Source: Amazonocrinis nigriterrae CENA67 (GTDB lineage Bacteria > Cyanobacteriota > Cyanobacteriia > Cyanobacteriales > Nostocaceae). From it: a stretch of 64,000 nt of DNA. Shown one piece after another: positions 46,594 through 56,366 of this stretch. Position 1 is the first letter of the stretch. Each line of letters opens with the position of its first letter. Below the pieces are notes generated by a model that saw nothing but the letters and a program-made list of their open reading frames with translations, was not told the DNA's origin and did no database searches. The translations under genes were made by a program, and so were the position numbers. Location: positions 1 through 64,000 of the forward strand of contig NZ_JAECZC010000025.1 of assembly GCF_016056305.1 (NCBI RefSeq), in the 5' to 3' direction.

Positions 46594-47481
46594 TTAAGCA
46601 AGAGTCCGCCGCAATTGGGGTTGAATGCTCAGCAAAGCCACAATAGCAAAGCCAAACAACACCAGTAACGCTCCACCAAATGTCACATTACCCCAAGGAG
46701 CCTGCATCACTACACTACCTAGTCCCCAATTGTTGTGGAGATAGAGATAACGAATTGGCTCAATGGCGTAGCTGAGAGGATTTAGGGTCGCTACAACCTG
46801 CAACCACTTGGGCATGAAGGATAAAGGCGCTAGAGCGGTACTAGCAAACAATAACGGTAGGTTAGTGACGAAAATTACCGCAATTAGTTCAATGTGTCCG
46901 GGTAAGGCAAAAGCTAAACCGAGGGAGATGGCAGTCACACCCAAAGCGAGGAGAAAGACAATTAAGGCGATCGCACCTAAACCAGCTGCATCTGGTAGCC
47001 CAGCTCCTAAAAACGCTGCTGCTCCCACAATCACGGCTGCTTGCAACAAACTTTGGCTGATGATGAAGATTGCCGATGCAAAGACAATGGAAAACCGTGA
47101 TGCTAAAGGTGCTACCAGCAAGCGATTCAAAAAACCGAACTCTCGGTCAAACATTACAGGCAAACCAGCATTCAGTGCCCCAGCAAAGGCTGTAAATACA
47201 ATTACACCAGCAGCCAAAAACTGTCCATAATTTGTTGTACTACCAAACAAGCCTTTGGGGGCATTTTGAAACAAAGCCCCAAATAGCACCAACCACATTA
47301 CAGGTTGAATGATTCCCGCAACTAAAGTTGAGGGGCGGCGTTGCAACTGAATAAATAAGCGACGGGTTAAAGCCAGCGTCTCTTGTACCAATTCACTAAA
47401 AAAATTGTCAGCAGCATCAGCATTCACTTGGGGTGATGTTGCAGGCTGCCATTTTATATCAGATTTAGGAGTAACACTCAT
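46594..47481 (-). CDS. ABC-2 type exporter permease (DrrB-like)
   Basis: A 295-residue permease with six predicted membrane helices and the ABC-2 signature near the C terminus (PLSFMPKWLQVVATLNPLSYAIEPIRYLYL). The N terminus contains the coupling region (RRLFIQLQRRPSTLVAGIIQPVMWLVLFG). It pairs with the upstream ATPase to form an efflux pump of the daunorubicin-resistance type. A 104-bp STRR-bearing spacer separates the two genes. Confidence 0.87.
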   Translation of the reverse strand: MSVTPKSDIKWQPATSPQVNADAADNFFSELVQETLALTRRLFIQLQRRPSTLVAGIIQPVMWLVLFGALFQNAPKGLFGSTTNYGQFLAAGVIVFTAFAGALNAGLPVMFDREFGFLNRLLVAPLASRFSIVFASAIFIISQSLLQAAVIVGAAAFLGAGLPDAAGLGAIALIVFLLALGVTAISLGLAFALPGHIELIAVIFVTNLPLLFASTALAPLSFMPKWLQVVATLNPLSYAIEPIRYLYLHNNWGLGSVVMQAPWGNVTFGGALLVLFGFAIVALLSIQPQLRRTLA

Positions 47482-47494
47482 AACAATTTGGGAT

Positions 47495-47558
47495 TAGCAA
47501 GGGAATTGGGAATTGGGAATTGGGAATTGGGAATTGGGAATCGGGAATTGGGAATTAA
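47495..47558. repeat. STRR (GGGAATT)n inside the ABC operon
   Basis: About eight 7-bp units in the spacer between the ATPase and permease genes, the same heptamer as around cpeY. Confidence 0.88.
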
Positions 47559-47585
47559 TTTTTCCCATGCCCTATTCCCCATTCC

Positions 47586-48605
47586 CTATCTCATATTCTG
47601 TTTCTTTTCCGCTTTGGGATCGCGATTGGCAACTGCTGCGAGTTCTGCATCCAATAAGGTGCGTCCTGTGGCGGCGAGGTAAACGTCATCTAGACTAGGA
47701 CGAGATTGGGCAATGCCAAAGATGGGTAAGCTAGCAGCATTCAGCGCTTGCTGGATGGTAATTAAGGCATCATTTTGGGGTGTCACTACCAAGTTGAGGG
47801 AATTACCTTGAGCGCTATTGATGATGACTTCTTGGACAAATGGCAGTGCTTGTAGAAGATTTTTGGCTTTTTCGGCTTCCTCAACGGGGGAAAACTCCTG
47901 AATTCGCAATGTGATGCGATCGCCTCCTACTTGATCTTTTAATTGGGAAGGTGTTCCAGATGCAATCACAACACCGCGATCAATAATTGCCACGCGATCG
48001 GCTAAAGCGTCAATTTCTTCTAAATAATGGCTGGTAATCAGCACCGTTGTCCCAGAAGCACGCAACTGCCGCAGGAAATCCCATACCACAAAACGACTTT
48101 CTATGTCAAGTCCTACTGTTGGCTCATCCAACACCAAAACATCCGGTGCATGGAGTAATCCAGCCGCCAAGTCAAGGCGCTTGCGTAAACCGCCAGAGTA
48201 GGTTCCGGTTTTTTTATTGGCGTATTCTTGTAAACCGAGTAAATCTAATACAGTGTCAATCCGTTGTTTAGCTAATGCGCCAGGGATGTGATAAAGTGCG
48301 GCTTGTAATTGTAGCAATTCCCGTCCAGTTAGCACCTTATCTATGGCGACTTCCTGAGCGACATAACCGAGGCGTTGTCTTGCCAGTTTAGGATTATCTA
48401 ACACAGAAATACCAGATACTTCGATTTTGCCAGCATCCGGTGTAGTCAGCGTACACAAGGCACGTAGAGTAGTAGTTTTGCCGGCACCGTTGGGGCCAAG
48501 TAAACCAAAGATTTCTCCAGGTTCTACCTGAAAGGATACATCTTTGACGGCGACCACCGTGCCGTAGCGCTTTTGCAGATTTTCGATTAAAACGGCGGGA
48601 GCCAT
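47586..48605 (-). CDS. ABC transporter ATPase (DrrA-like)
   Basis: A 339-residue nucleotide-binding subunit: Walker [12 protein letters not shown] (about residues 37-47), signature [12 protein letters not shown], Walker [12 protein letters not shown] and switch His in LITSHY. The C-terminal extension (residues 230-339) matches the DrrA type of drug or lipid exporters. It is the first gene of the pair with the permease. Confidence 0.9.
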
Positions 48606-48701
48606 GACAGCTTAACCCCTAACTATACAAATCTCAACAAATCCTATTTCTATTGTAATTGAGTGGTGTGAGGTGAGGCGATCGCTTTGGTTGTCCTTGG
48701 T

Positions 48702-48752
48702 CAGTTGTCAGTTGTCAGTTGTCAGTTGTCAGTTGTCAGTTGTCAGTTGTCA
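48702..48752. repeat. STRR (TTGTCAG)7
   Basis: Seven near-perfect TTGTCAG units between the ABC operon promoter side and the GGDEF gene end. Confidence 0.92.
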
Positions 48753-48780
48753 ACCAGAATAATTTATTTCTTGAAGTTCC

Positions 48781-51030
48781 CTAAGCAAACTCATAACGGT
48801 TTTTACCCAGGTGTTTAGCACGATACATTGCAGTATCTGCTTGTTTAATCAATGTCTCAACGTTTTGACCGTTAAATGGGTAAATACTGATACCAATACT
48901 TGCGGAAATTCTAATGGTATATTCATCCAAAACAATTGGCTCAGTGATGCATCCTAAAATTTTTTCAGCAACTTTAGCAGCCACTTGTGCGTTGGGAATT
49001 GCTCTTAAAATCACAGTAAATTCATCGCCACCCAAACGAGAAACAGTATCACTACCACGTAAAGAATTACTGAGTCGCTGAGCAACGGTTACTAGCAAGC
49101 GATCGCCTATCTCATGTCCGAGGGTATCATTAATTCGCTTAAAACCATCGAGGTCAATAAACAGCAGTCCCAAAAACATATTATTGTTTTGTGCCCAATC
49201 TAAGGATTGGTCAAGCTGTTCTGCAAAAAATTTCCGATTAGGTAAACCTGTGAGAGGGTCATGATAAGCCAGAAAACGGAAATGGTCTTCTTGACGTTTC
49301 AATTCATTGTTAGAGCGAGATAACTCGGCCGCAGTACGTCTGAGTTTTTCTTCTTGCCGTTTGCGCTCAGTAATATCTCGAATTATCCCAACTAAAAATA
49401 CATTACCCGCAGCATCTTTGTGGAGCGATCGCTTAGTGGCAATTAAATGGATTTTCCCAGTAGCATCAGTAAATTCTTCTTCGTTTTCGTGGGATTGCTG
49501 AGTCAAGAATACAAGCTCATCTTGTTGTCTAAAGATATCAGCTTCATGTTTAGGGAAAAAGTCATAGTCTGATTTTTCCACTAATAAAGTATCGGGATAA
49601 CCAATGAATCGGCAATAGGCTTCATTTAAAACAATCCACTGATGTTGTTGATTTTTTACAAAAATTGGATCGGCAATTGTATCAATTACTTGCTGTAAAA
49701 ACTCTTTGGAACGTTTCAACTCTTCTTGGATATGAGCAATATGCAAAACCATCCAAATAACGGATATGCCAAAGGTCAAGAGTGAAGGAATTATTGGTAT
49801 CCACCAACCGTATAAAAAAGCCAGATATGCACTCGGTATTAACACGAAGCAAGAAAGTAAAATACTGAGGATGCTATGTCTTGGACGTTGTATTCGCCAT
49901 GTGATTAACGCTCCCATATAAGACCACATAAAAATCCACAAGTATTCTCCTTGTTCAGACCATGTTTTTAATAAAGGTCGATTGTCGATGGCTGCTGAGA
50001 TTAACTCACTGATGAAATAAGCTTGCAGTTCAATACCGGCAACAGGCTTTGCTGTACCCATCAGACTACTGGATTGAGGGATAAACACAAAATCCTGGAG
50101 ACTGGGAGCAGTGGAACCAATAAGTACAATGCGATCGCGTATCCAACTTGCTGGTACTTTGTTATTTAGCACATCGCTCATGGTTACCTGCCGATAACCA
50201 CAGTGTTTTACAGAACCACTACTCTCACAACCTGGTTTGGGAAAATTTGACAAAATTTGGTAGCCTCCGTCATCAGCTCCAATATAAGCACCATCATCTG
50301 CCTGAAAGCGAGTAAATACCGCCTTACCCAATTGCAAATACTGAGGATTTTCGGATGCTTTTTGGGGAGTGATTCCTTCTGACTTTAAATACAACAAAGC
50401 TAGCTTTAAGGCAAAACTTTGGTGTTCTTGTTGATTAATATGCCAATACAATAAGCTACGACGTATTTTGCCATCAGGGTCATATACTACATTATTAAAA
50501 CCTACCTGATTCCGATTTAGTCCTAATGGAGGTAAAACACCAATATTTTTGTTTGGATCATTTTTGTTTTTGTTATTTGCTAATAATTCAATACCAATTA
50601 AATTCGGCATTGATTTATAAGCATCAAGCAGTTCTTGATTACCAGACTTGGCTGTCAAGTTATTACTAGGCACTACTAAATCTCGGTAGATATCTAAGCC
50701 AATAGCCCGAGGTTTATGAACGTTTAATTTTTTTAATAGCTTAGCAATATCGCTATCAGGAATCGGCCAAGAACCGACTTGACGTAAAGAAGCCTCATCA
50801 ATTGCTATGATCGTAATGCGGTTATCTGGCTGTTCGTTTGGACGTAAGCGAAAAAATTGATCTAAGACTGCCAACTCTAAGGATTGCAATAATCCTACAG
50901 AGCGTATAAGCAAGATGCAGACTGCAACACTAGAGGCAGTAATCAATTCTCTATATCCTCTACCAAGCGGTTGTTTTAGTCCCAACCTTAACTTCACAAG
51001 ACGCTTGCCTAGCTGCTGACTCATTCCCAT
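48781..51030 (-). CDS. CHASE2-PAS-GGDEF diguanylate cyclase
   Basis: A 749-residue membrane sensor. The N-terminal helix is followed by a periplasmic CHASE2 domain (about 45-355; ITIIAIDEASLRQVGSWPIPDSDIAKLL), three membrane helices (about 360-440), a PAS domain (about 460-560; FVKNQQHQWIVLNEAYCRFIGYP) and a GGDEF domain. The intact GGDEF motif (RLGGDEFTVIL, near residue 665) and LDGFKRINDTLGHEIGD predict c-di-GMP synthesis. No EAL domain. The signal is unknown. Confidence 0.9.
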   Translation of the reverse strand: MGMSQQLGKRLVKLRLGLKQPLGRGYRELITASSVAVCILLIRSVGLLQSLELAVLDQFFRLRPNEQPDNRITIIAIDEASLRQVGSWPIPDSDIAKLLKKLNVHKPRAIGLDIYRDLVVPSNNLTAKSGNQELLDAYKSMPNLIGIELLANNKNKNDPNKNIGVLPPLGLNRNQVGFNNVVYDPDGKIRRSLLYWHINQQEHQSFALKLALLYLKSEGITPQKASENPQYLQLGKAVFTRFQADDGAYIGADDGGYQILSNFPKPGCESSGSVKHCGYRQVTMSDVLNNKVPASWIRDRIVLIGSTAPSLQDFVFIPQSSSLMGTAKPVAGIELQAYFISELISAAIDNRPLLKTWSEQGEYLWIFMWSYMGALITWRIQRPRHSILSILLSCFVLIPSAYLAFLYGWWIPIIPSLLTFGISVIWMVLHIAHIQEELKRSKEFLQQVIDTIADPIFVKNQQHQWIVLNEAYCRFIGYPDTLLVEKSDYDFFPKHEADIFRQQDELVFLTQQSHENEEEFTDATGKIHLIATKRSLHKDAAGNVFLVGIIRDITERKRQEEKLRRTAAELSRSNNELKRQEDHFRFLAYHDPLTGLPNRKFFAEQLDQSLDWAQNNNMFLGLLFIDLDGFKRINDTLGHEIGDRLLVTVAQRLSNSLRGSDTVSRLGGDEFTVILRAIPNAQVAAKVAEKILGCITEPIVLDEYTIRISASIGISIYPFNGQNVETLIKQADTAMYRAKHLGKNRYEFA

Positions 51031-51824
51031 TACCTAGTGGGGAGAAATATTCTTTATTTCCTATAGCTATGGACTACTCGGCAAATATAGCTCAAGCAAG
51101 AACTATACTAAATTTTTGAGAATCTTTTCAATTATGTTAGGTTTCTCCAAACGATGATTCATAACGACTCATGATCTGACCAAAGGGTAACTGCAATTGT
51201 CGTTTATATTATGGCGATTTCAGTATCAATTTTATTCCTGAATAACAAAAGTATATTTACGATAACTCACGGTTGACAAATTTTCTTTCTGAGTAAATAT
51301 ATATAATCGTCTGCCGCCAACTCTGTTGGATACCTTCAAAATGGAATACCAAATTGGGTAAACAAATATTATTTGAGATGGACTAGAGATAAATTTCACA
51401 AGACGCCCAAGTTTATCATCAGACTCCAACCATACTAACAATGACATTTTAAAAAAGTATAAACTATTATTAAGTGATTTCACTTAGTAAAATGCTTTGA
51501 GCAGGCAGTATTTGTTGATTATAGTCGCAGGTAAATAGAAAATTTGTAATTAAAATTGAGATCAGCTAAGGCACATCTAAATTGCATAATCAATGGTGTA
51601 CCCCTACGCTTAAGCAAGCTACGCGTAGCGACGAGCAAAAAAGAAGGCAATTGACTGATGACTATCATCAGTCAAAAGTTAACACAATTAGATATGCAAT
51701 CTTTATGTGGAACAGCTTAAGAATATTTCACCAAACAAAAAGTCAACTGGAATACAATTGCTGCATCTAACCAGTTGACTTTTTTGGTGCGAGAGTTAAG
51801 TTGTCAAAAACAGACTTGATGAAA
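51031..51824. other. Spacer without a supported gene
   Basis: About 790 bp. An 83-codon frame at 51232-51483 starts with GTG and has no family features. A GCTTAAGCAAGCTACGCGTAGC repeat is at about 51605-51630 and an inverted GACTGATGACT-type repeat at 51650-51670. AACTGG/CCAGTTGACTTTTTTGG at about 51738-51785 (CAACTGG...CCAGTTG then T6) could be a terminator. Confidence 0.5.
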
Positions 51825-52805
51825 TTATTTAAAATACTTAAAGTTAGTTGGGCCTGTGTAGCCAGAAATTTTCGCCAGTTCGTCTAGATTTTGCACACCG
51901 TTATAGGTTTTGCCATTGATGATCCAAGTAGGAAAACCTTGTATTTTTGCTGCTTGACACAATTCTGGTTTAGCTTTTGGACTATCAGCAGCACACTCTA
52001 TCTTAATATTATCGTTGATAATCTGGTAAGCTTCTTTACCGAAAATTAGCTTTTGTTCGTGGCAGTGAGGACACCAATAAGCAACATATTCTTTAGCGCC
52101 TATTTTCACAAGATGGCGTGCTAACTCGATTTCTGCTTGACCTGATGTAGTGGTGATTTTCCAACCAAATTCGGGGTTAGGATCTTGCTTGGGAAAAAAG
52201 GATATCTTTTCTGGTTGTCCGGTAGTGGATGAGCCAGTTGAAGTATTCACCCCAGCATAAGCATATAAAGTGACAATCAGGGTTACCATCCCTACAATAA
52301 CGGCAGTAAAAAAGATTTGTCCAAAATCTTGCCAATCACGACCAATAATAGTTAGTACCAAAAAACTCAGGGAAAATAAAGCTGAACTAATACAGTAAGG
52401 ACACAAAGCTTTAATTTGGAATGCCAGCAAGTACATCAAATAGCCACTGAACACTGACATGGCGATCGCTCCTACCAACAATAACCACCATGTCAAGTTT
52501 TCCAGTTGTTTGCGACTATTATTTTCTCCTGCTTTTAACACCAAGGGAGCTAAAGCAAATATTGCCATACTGGTGTATGCCAATAATCCAAATAAAGCTA
52601 ATGGCTGGCCAAAAACTGTTGCCCAAGGACTGGACAGTACATCATTACAGCCTTTGACACCAGCCTGTGCCACACAAGCTGCACTGCCTCCTGTTAGCTT
52701 TTCGATGGTGAGATAACCTGTCGTCAAGATACCAAGTCCAGCGATCGCGGCAATCAATAGACGCGACCATTTGTGAATCCAAGGGGTAGAACGGCGGCGA
52801 ATCAT
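51825..52805 (-). CDS. VKOR-thioredoxin fusion (disulfide bond formation)
   Basis: A 326-residue protein: an N-terminal vitamin K epoxide reductase domain with four to five membrane helices, loop cysteines Cys44 and Cys53, and the quinone-facing CPYC (135-138); then a periplasmic thioredoxin-like domain with CPHC (245-248). The membrane part passes electrons from the Trx domain to quinone, making disulfides in exported proteins. This fusion is typical of cyanobacteria. Confidence 0.93.
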   Translation of the reverse strand: MIRRRSTPWIHKWSRLLIAAIAGLGILTTGYLTIEKLTGGSAACVAQAGVKGCNDVLSSPWATVFGQPLALFGLLAYTSMAIFALAPLVLKAGENNSRKQLENLTWWLLLVGAIAMSVFSGYLMYLLAFQIKALCPYCISSALFSLSFLVLTIIGRDWQDFGQIFFTAVIVGMVTLIVTLYAYAGVNTSTGSSTTGQPEKISFFPKQDPNPEFGWKITTTSGQAEIELARHLVKIGAKEYVAYWCPHCHEQKLIFGKEAYQIINDNIKIECAADSPKAKPELCQAAKIQGFPTWIINGKTYNGVQNLDELAKISGYTGPTNFKYFK

Positions 52806-52814
52806 AAAACTGCT

Positions 52815-52950
52815 GTTGGGAATTGGGGATTAGGGATTGGGGATTAGGGATTGGGGATTAGGGATTGGGGATTAGGGATTGGAAGAATCTATAACTATAT
52901 ATCTTTCCCAGTACCCAGTACCCAGTACCCAGTCCCCAGTCCCCAGTCCC
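52815..52950. repeat. Two STRR arrays, GGGATTAGGGATTG and CCAGTAC/CCAGTCC
   Basis: A 14-bp composite (GGGATTG + GGGATTA) repeated about five times, followed by about eight units of CAGTACC/CAGTCCC. Confidence 0.9.
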
Positions 52951-52956
52951 CAGTAC

Positions 52957-53838
52957 CTAAGAATGTAGCTTCACATGTGGTGCTGATGTGTTTTCACTTT
53001 TGGAATTCCAACTCCGACGTGCAGCTTCTACAAATTGACTGACGCGAATTGGATCAATTGGTTGCTCAATCCGACCTTGGCGTTTGAGGGAACTGGAAAC
53101 AATCACACCATCTGCTGCCTGCATCAGTGTAGCAATATTCTCCCAATCGGCTCCACTACCAATGAATACTGGTGTGCCGTTTGCCGCACCAGAAGCTAGT
53201 TCTAAATCTTCTAGATTGGGGGGGCTACCTGTAGCCCAACCAGACAAAATCACTGCGTCTGCCAAACCTCTTTCAATTGTGTCTTTCACGGCAACTGTGA
53301 GATTTGGAGAACTCAAAGGGCGGGCGTGTTTTACCAACACGTCGGCCAGTATTTTGACATTGCAGCCTAATTCTCGCCGATAGCGGAGTAATTGATGCGC
53401 TTCTCCCTCGATTAATCCTTGGTCGGTTGCCATTACACCTGTCAGGACGTTAACGCGGATAAATTGTGCTTGCACACAACTGGCGATCGCCATTGCGCTT
53501 TTGGCGTCGTTCCGCAAAACGTTCAAGCCTATGGGCAATGTCACCAAATTCTGTATCCTTTGCACCACTACAGTCATGGCACTCACAACTGCTGGATCTA
53601 CCTGATTTTTGGTAAACGGTGCATCAAAAAAATTTTCTACAATAATACCGTCAACGCCGCCACTTGCTAGGGCTGTTGCTTCTTGTTCAGCGCGGTCAAT
53701 TACCGCTTTCAAGCTACCTCCCCAGCGGGGCGAGGTGGGCAGTGGCAGTAGGTGAACCACGCCAATAATCGGTGATCGAGTTTTAAATATCTGATATAAG
53801 TCCACGTCTTTAATCTGCTTTGCGGAGTCCAGAGTCAA
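52957..53838 (-). CDS. btpA: BtpA-family photosystem I biogenesis protein
   Basis: A 293-residue TIM-barrel-like protein. Matching stretches include IIGVVHLLPLPTSPRWGG, VDGIIVENFFDAPFTK and GADWENIATLMQAADGVIVSSSLKR. In Synechocystis BtpA is a thylakoid-associated protein needed to stabilise photosystem I reaction-centre proteins. No operon partner is evident. Confidence 0.9.
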   Translation of the reverse strand: MTLDSAKQIKDVDLYQIFKTRSPIIGVVHLLPLPTSPRWGGSLKAVIDRAEQEATALASGGVDGIIVENFFDAPFTKNQVDPAVVSAMTVVVQRIQNLVTLPIGLNVLRNDAKSAMAIASCVQAQFIRVNVLTGVMATDQGLIEGEAHQLLRYRRELGCNVKILADVLVKHARPLSSPNLTVAVKDTIERGLADAVILSGWATGSPPNLEDLELASGAANGTPVFIGSGADWENIATLMQAADGVIVSSSLKRQGRIEQPIDPIRVSQFVEAARRSWNSKSENTSAPHVKLHS

Positions 53839-54976
53839 ACGATTTTAGATTTTGATTTGCCATTTTAGATTGACCCTGATCACAATGGTGCGGGTCTCCG
53901 TAGATTTTAAATTGACCAAGCCCCGTTGGTGTGGGGTGTGGGGAAGAGATAGCCCCAACAACTGCGATCGTTCGTTTACAGCCAGAGGGTTTTCCATAAG
54001 GAAAACCCTCTCCCCAAATCTTCAATTTGGGGCAATGCGGCAAAAGCCGCATTGGGCTGTAGGACGCGCTACGCGATCGTCACAAGCCCCGCCCTTTCAA
54101 GACGATTGCATTGGTCGAGGTTAATAGCCTCGACCAATGCTTTCCCTACACGCTACACCCTACAACCTGTTCGTGACAATTTTAGACTTGTTCCACCCAA
54201 GGGGCGGGGTATGAGTCGAAAAAACCAATCCAAAATCCCAACGGGAGAGGCAGTCCTATATCTTGGCTGTTGCCGAGATGGGAACTGGATTTATCAAGAT
54301 GGGGGCTGCCTCACCAAAATCCAAAATTGCTAGTCAAAAGTTCATAGTTCAACAGTTTTTGACAATTGACCCTTGACCTTTGACTCTTAACTAGCTTGTG
54401 AAATGCGTTTGATGCTGTTCGGTTTCCTGCCTCTGCCGTAAGATGGAATTTGGCACAAAACCTCTCATAAGATATGTTAAGATAAAACCTGGCTACAAGA
54501 GGAGTTTGCCACTCACAAGACGCAAGGCAGCTTCCCGTGGTTTAGGCATCTTGCCCGCGCATTGTCGTTGGCCAGACCCAAACTTAAGGGTAGCATTACT
54601 GCTTTACTAGGCGTAGTCGCGAGCGCGATTTCCCTGAGGGTAGCGACTTCTCACAACAAGCCCTTTGGGCGGCTTCCCGATGGGTAAATTTACAACGCAC
54701 ACGCTTTTGGTAATGTAAAATACCAATAGGTGAATTGTTAAAAAAGATTACAAGTGTCAAATGTACCCATAGACACTTAACTTTACCCTGGGAAACAGAC
54801 TAATAGTAGAAATATCATAACATGACCTCAAATCGTCAAGGTCATAGTCCACTACAGTTGCTAAAAGTGGAAAAATCATGCTTAGCGCTGTGATTAGAAG
54901 GGTGTTGTTCACAAAGGGCGATGAATTTGCTTTTTGTGTTTGAACAAGAGAAAAAAGAAAGAAAATTTTTCAAAAT
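53839..54976. other. Repeat-rich spacer before rimO
   Basis: About 1.1 kb with no credible gene. GGAAAACCCTC/GAGGGTTTTCC at 53986-54013 and ATTGGGGC/CAATTTGGGGC-like pairs form hairpins; GCGCTACGCGATCG at 54064 and CGGCAGT-type repeats at 54240-54310 follow. Frames through the region are repeat-derived. Confidence 0.5.
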
Positions 54977-56296
54977 ATGGGTGAAAAGCCAACAATTGCA
55001 ATTTCTCACTTGGGCTGCGAGAAAAATCGAATTGATACAGAACATATGTTAGGACTGCTGGTAGAAGCAGGTTACAATGTAGATACAAATGAAGAGTTAG
55101 CAGATTACGTAATAGTCAATACTTGTAGTTTTATTGAAGCAGCAAGGGAAGAATCTGTCAGAACTTTGGTAGAACTGGCAGAAACCAATAAAAAAATCGT
55201 CATCACAGGCTGTATGGCCCAGCACTTCCAAGAGCAATTGTTGGAGGAATTACCGGAAGCTGTGGCTTTAGTTGGGACAGGCGATTATCACAAAATTGTA
55301 AATGTAATTGAGCGGGTAGAACAAGGAGAGCGGGTTAAACAGGTGAGTTTAGAACCCACCTACATAGCTGACGAAACTACACCGCGTTACCGCACTACAA
55401 CTGAAGGAGTTGCCTACCTGCGGGTTGCAGAAGGTTGTGATTACCGTTGTGCATTTTGTATTATTCCCTACCTGCGAGGAAACCAGCGATCGCGTACTAT
55501 TGAATCGATAGTTGCTGAAGCCGAGCAATTAGCAACTGAAGGTGTACAGGAAATTATTCTGATTTCCCAAATTACGACCAATTACGGATTGGATATTTAC
55601 GGCAAACCGAAATTAGCCGAATTACTCCAAGCCCTAGGCAAAGTTGATGTACCGTGGATCAGGATGCACTATGCATATCCTACGGGTCTGACACCAGATG
55701 TGATAGCGGCAATTCAAGAAACACCTAACGTTTTACCCTATCTCGATTTGCCCTTACAACATTCTCATCCCGATATTCTCCGTGCTATGAACCGTCCCTG
55801 GCAAGGGCGTGTGAATAATGAGATTATCCATCGCATCAAAGCAGCGCTACCAACGGCAGTATTACGGACAACATTTATAGTTGGCTTCCCCGGAGAAACT
55901 CAAGCACACTTTGAACATTTATTAGAGTTTGTCCAGCAGCATGAATTTGACCATGTGGGTGTGTTTACATTTTCACCAGAAGAGGGAACACCCGCCTACA
56001 AGCTAGCCAATCAGTTGCCTCAAGCAGTGATGGATGAACGGCGACATCAACTGATGGAACTACAGCAGCCAATCTCTTGGCGCAAGAATCAGCAGGAAGT
56101 AGGCAAGACTGTTGATGTCCTGATTGAGCAAGAAAATCCTGAAAGTGGGAAATTGATTGGTCGTTCAGCGAGATTTTCCCCAGAAGTCGATGGTCAAGTC
56201 TATGTCGAAGGTGTGGCGAAGCTAGGAACCATCGTACCAGTAGCGATCCATAGTGCTGACACATACGACCTTTATGGTCAAGTTGTCAATAACTAA
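54977..56296 (+). CDS. rimO: Ribosomal protein S12 methylthiotransferase
   Basis: Radical-SAM enzyme that methylthiolates an Asp of ribosomal protein S12. It has 439 residues. The N-terminal UPF0004 domain has Cys14, Cys50 and Cys79 for the second cluster ([11 protein letters not shown] matches RimO rather than MiaB). The radical-SAM cluster is Cys154, Cys158 and Cys161 in [12 protein letters not shown]-terminal TRAM domain follows ([28 protein letters not shown]). rimO is followed 70 bp later by the helicase gene. Confidence 0.94.
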   Translation: MGEKPTIAISHLGCEKNRIDTEHMLGLLVEAGYNVDTNEELADYVIVNTCSFIEAAREESVRTLVELAETNKKIVITGCMAQHFQEQLLEELPEAVALVGTGDYHKIVNVIERVEQGERVKQVSLEPTYIADETTPRYRTTTEGVAYLRVAEGCDYRCAFCIIPYLRGNQRSRTIESIVAEAEQLATEGVQEIILISQITTNYGLDIYGKPKLAELLQALGKVDVPWIRMHYAYPTGLTPDVIAAIQETPNVLPYLDLPLQHSHPDILRAMNRPWQGRVNNEIIHRIKAALPTAVLRTTFIVGFPGETQAHFEHLLEFVQQHEFDHVGVFTFSPEEGTPAYKLANQLPQAVMDERRHQLMELQQPISWRKNQQEVGKTVDVLIEQENPESGKLIGRSARFSPEVDGQVYVEGVAKLGTIVPVAIHSADTYDLYGQVVNN

Positions 56297-56366
56297 ACTT
56301 GTCATTTGTCCCAAATCAAATGACTCATGACTAAATCAAAAAGCAAAATTAAACCTAGGAGATTTG

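Noticed and set aside
51232-51483. 83-codon frame on the minus strand
   Set aside because: GTG start, no motif, AT-rich spacer; could be real but not supportable.
53852-54333. Overlapping frames before rimO
   Set aside because: They coincide with repeat hairpins and differ from any protein family known to me.
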